A stretch of DNA of 32,833 nt from JAADEM01 sp965371855 (GTDB lineage Bacteria; Bacteroidota; Bacteroidia; Bacteroidales; Marinilabiliaceae), in contig CBDUZZ010000053.1 in assembly GCA_965371855.1 (NCBI GenBank), positions 1-32,833 of the forward strand, written 5' to 3'. Positions 32,006 through 32,833 of the stretch are shown here, in pieces. A program made the translations under genes and the position numbers. The first letter of the stretch is position 1. The number at the start of each line of letters is the position of its first letter. Below the pieces are notes generated by a model that worked only from the letters and a program-made list of their open reading frames with translations, had not been told where the DNA came from and did not search any database.

Positions 32006-32782
32006 TCACTTCAACTCCAGCTTTTTCACATTCTTCTTAAACGCCTTTCCTCTGATCTTTTCAAATTCAGCAATCATCTCCTGAAGCTTCTCTTCATTCT
32101 TTTCGGCCAAATTAACTTGTTGTCCTACATCATTTTTGATGTTATAAAGTTGGAATTCCTCTGCATTACCCAATTCAATATTCACACTACCGGCTAATGC
32201 CGGTCCTGGATATGGAGGTATCATTACCCAATCACCTTTTCTGTAACCTGTACGACCTGTAGCTTCAAAAACCATGGCTTCTCGTCCATTATTACTTTTA
32301 CCAAGAAAAACATCGATCAGGTTTTCACCATCGCCGGATTTCAGGTCACTTCCCGTAAGAGTTGCCAGTGAGTTAAGTATATCGATCTGAGATACCATTG
32401 CATCCGACACTCCCGGATTGATTTGTCCTTTCCAGTATGTTATGAACGGCAACCTTGTACCGGCTTCAAACAAGCTATACTTCCCTCCCCGGAACGGGCC
32501 CCAAGGTGTATGCCCTCCATTTCTGGTTGCAGCCTCATCCTGATAACCATCATCAAGCACAGGACCGTTATCACTAGAAAAAATAATCAATGTATTTTCA
32601 AGCAAACCCTCCTTTTCCAGTGTTTTCATTAGCTCACCCACACACCAATCAGCTTCAACAATAACATCTCCACGGGGGCCTAAATCAGTTTTACCAACAA
32701 ATCGTGGATGGGGAGTACGTGGTACATGAGGTTGCTGTAAAGCATAATAAAGAAAAAACGGCTCGTCTTTATGATCTGTAAC
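32006..32782 (-). pseudogene. Sulfatase, C-terminal part only (5' end lost)
   Basis: About 258 codons of a second sulfatase. Reading continues upstream of the first Met (32641) in clear family sequence: DHKDEPFFLYYALQQPHVPRTP (about 32779-32714), FVGKTDLGPRGDVIVEADW, then IIFSSDNGPVLDDGYQDEA, GGHTPWGPFRGGKYSLFEAGTRLPFI and the C-terminal EEFQLYNIKNDVGQQVNLAEK. The homology stops at an in-frame TGA (32785-32783), and the remaining 50 bp of the window do not read as sulfatase in any frame. The metal-binding N-terminus and the C/S-x-P-x-R modification site are missing, so as it stands it would be inactive. An inserted element starting near 32780 is the likely cause. Confidence 0.8.
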
Positions 32783-32833
32783 TCAAGTTTCGCAAGTAAC
32801 AATTACCTGAAAACCAACAAATAAATTTCAAAA
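32780..32833. other. Non-sulfatase sequence at the window end, possible insertion-element terminus
   Basis: From about 32780 (TAACTCAAGTTTCGCAAGTAAC and on) the sulfatase reading is lost. The sequence has partial self-repetition (CTCAAG, CGCAAG). It vaguely resembles the reverse complement of positions 30-54 at the other end of the window (TAACCCAACTTGGCTTTCGC), where the SNase gene also breaks. Too little is visible to name an element. Confidence 0.3.

Overview
The window looks like chromosome of a Bacteroidota bacterium, probably near Bacteroidales/Marinilabiliales; I cannot name the genus. The evidence is AT-rich DNA, several -7 boxes of the Bacteroidota type TAnnTTTG (upstream of the lacZ-like, serpin, dapA, ACT-protein, DUF4143-ATPase and cysK genes), a type IX secretion (T9SS) C-terminal sorting domain, many lipoprotein signals, and families typical of the phylum (DUF1080, DUF2807, TPR-LuxR regulators, Bacteroidota-type S74 tail-fibre-like proteins, sulfatases). 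No tRNA, rRNA, CRISPR array or complete insertion sequence was recognised.

Layout. 1-600: a 3'-truncated SNase-like nuclease and a GTCAC hairpin. 599-4393 (-): a very large secreted GH2 beta-galactosidase, with a second related hairpin beyond its promoter. 4645-12611 (+) is the most distinctive region. It holds a membrane-anchored TPR-LuxR regulator; a T9SS-sorted small protein and a 1021-aa self-processing (S74) trimeric fibre-like protein; then a 66-aa solo LuxR-type HTH protein, a poly-Lys OmpA-like protein and a small Cys-rich secreted protein. The last two transcription units start with a nearly identical 63-bp module centred on the perfect dyad ACTACCCC-CA-GGGGTAGT. The first unit carries the in-frame tail of a deleted second copy of the HTH gene. 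I read this as a duplicated promoter + HTH cassette that drives two sets of envelope genes.

12634-14530 (-): a lipoprotein serpin with an intact inhibitory hinge and an unknown lipoprotein, separated by a strong terminator. 14531-15452: over 900 bp without genes, filled with consecutive small hairpins and a MITE-like dispersed repeat. 15453-21051: housekeeping and conserved genes: nitroreductase, dapA with a divergent ACT-domain protein, a DUF4143 ATPase with a palindrome at its promoter, miaA, and a pRiA4b ORF-3-like acidic protein.

21243-27352 (+): a Tat-exported Gfo/Idh/MocA oxidoreductase followed by a HEAT-repeat protein with two DUF1080 (3-keto-glycoside hydrolase/lyase) domains, a plausible oxidation-then-cleavage pair for glycosides. 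A terminator separates them from an Omp85/BamA-like barrel. 27389-30345: a DUF2807 lipoprotein and an acyloxyacyl-hydrolase-like barrel (-), then cysK (+), with a perfect 10-bp inverted repeat between the last two. 30430-32782 (-): a complete lipoprotein sulfatase and a second sulfatase that loses its N-terminal half where unrelated sequence begins near 32780. Glycan use (GH2, 3-keto-glycoside pair, sulfatases) and a decorated outer surface are the main themes.
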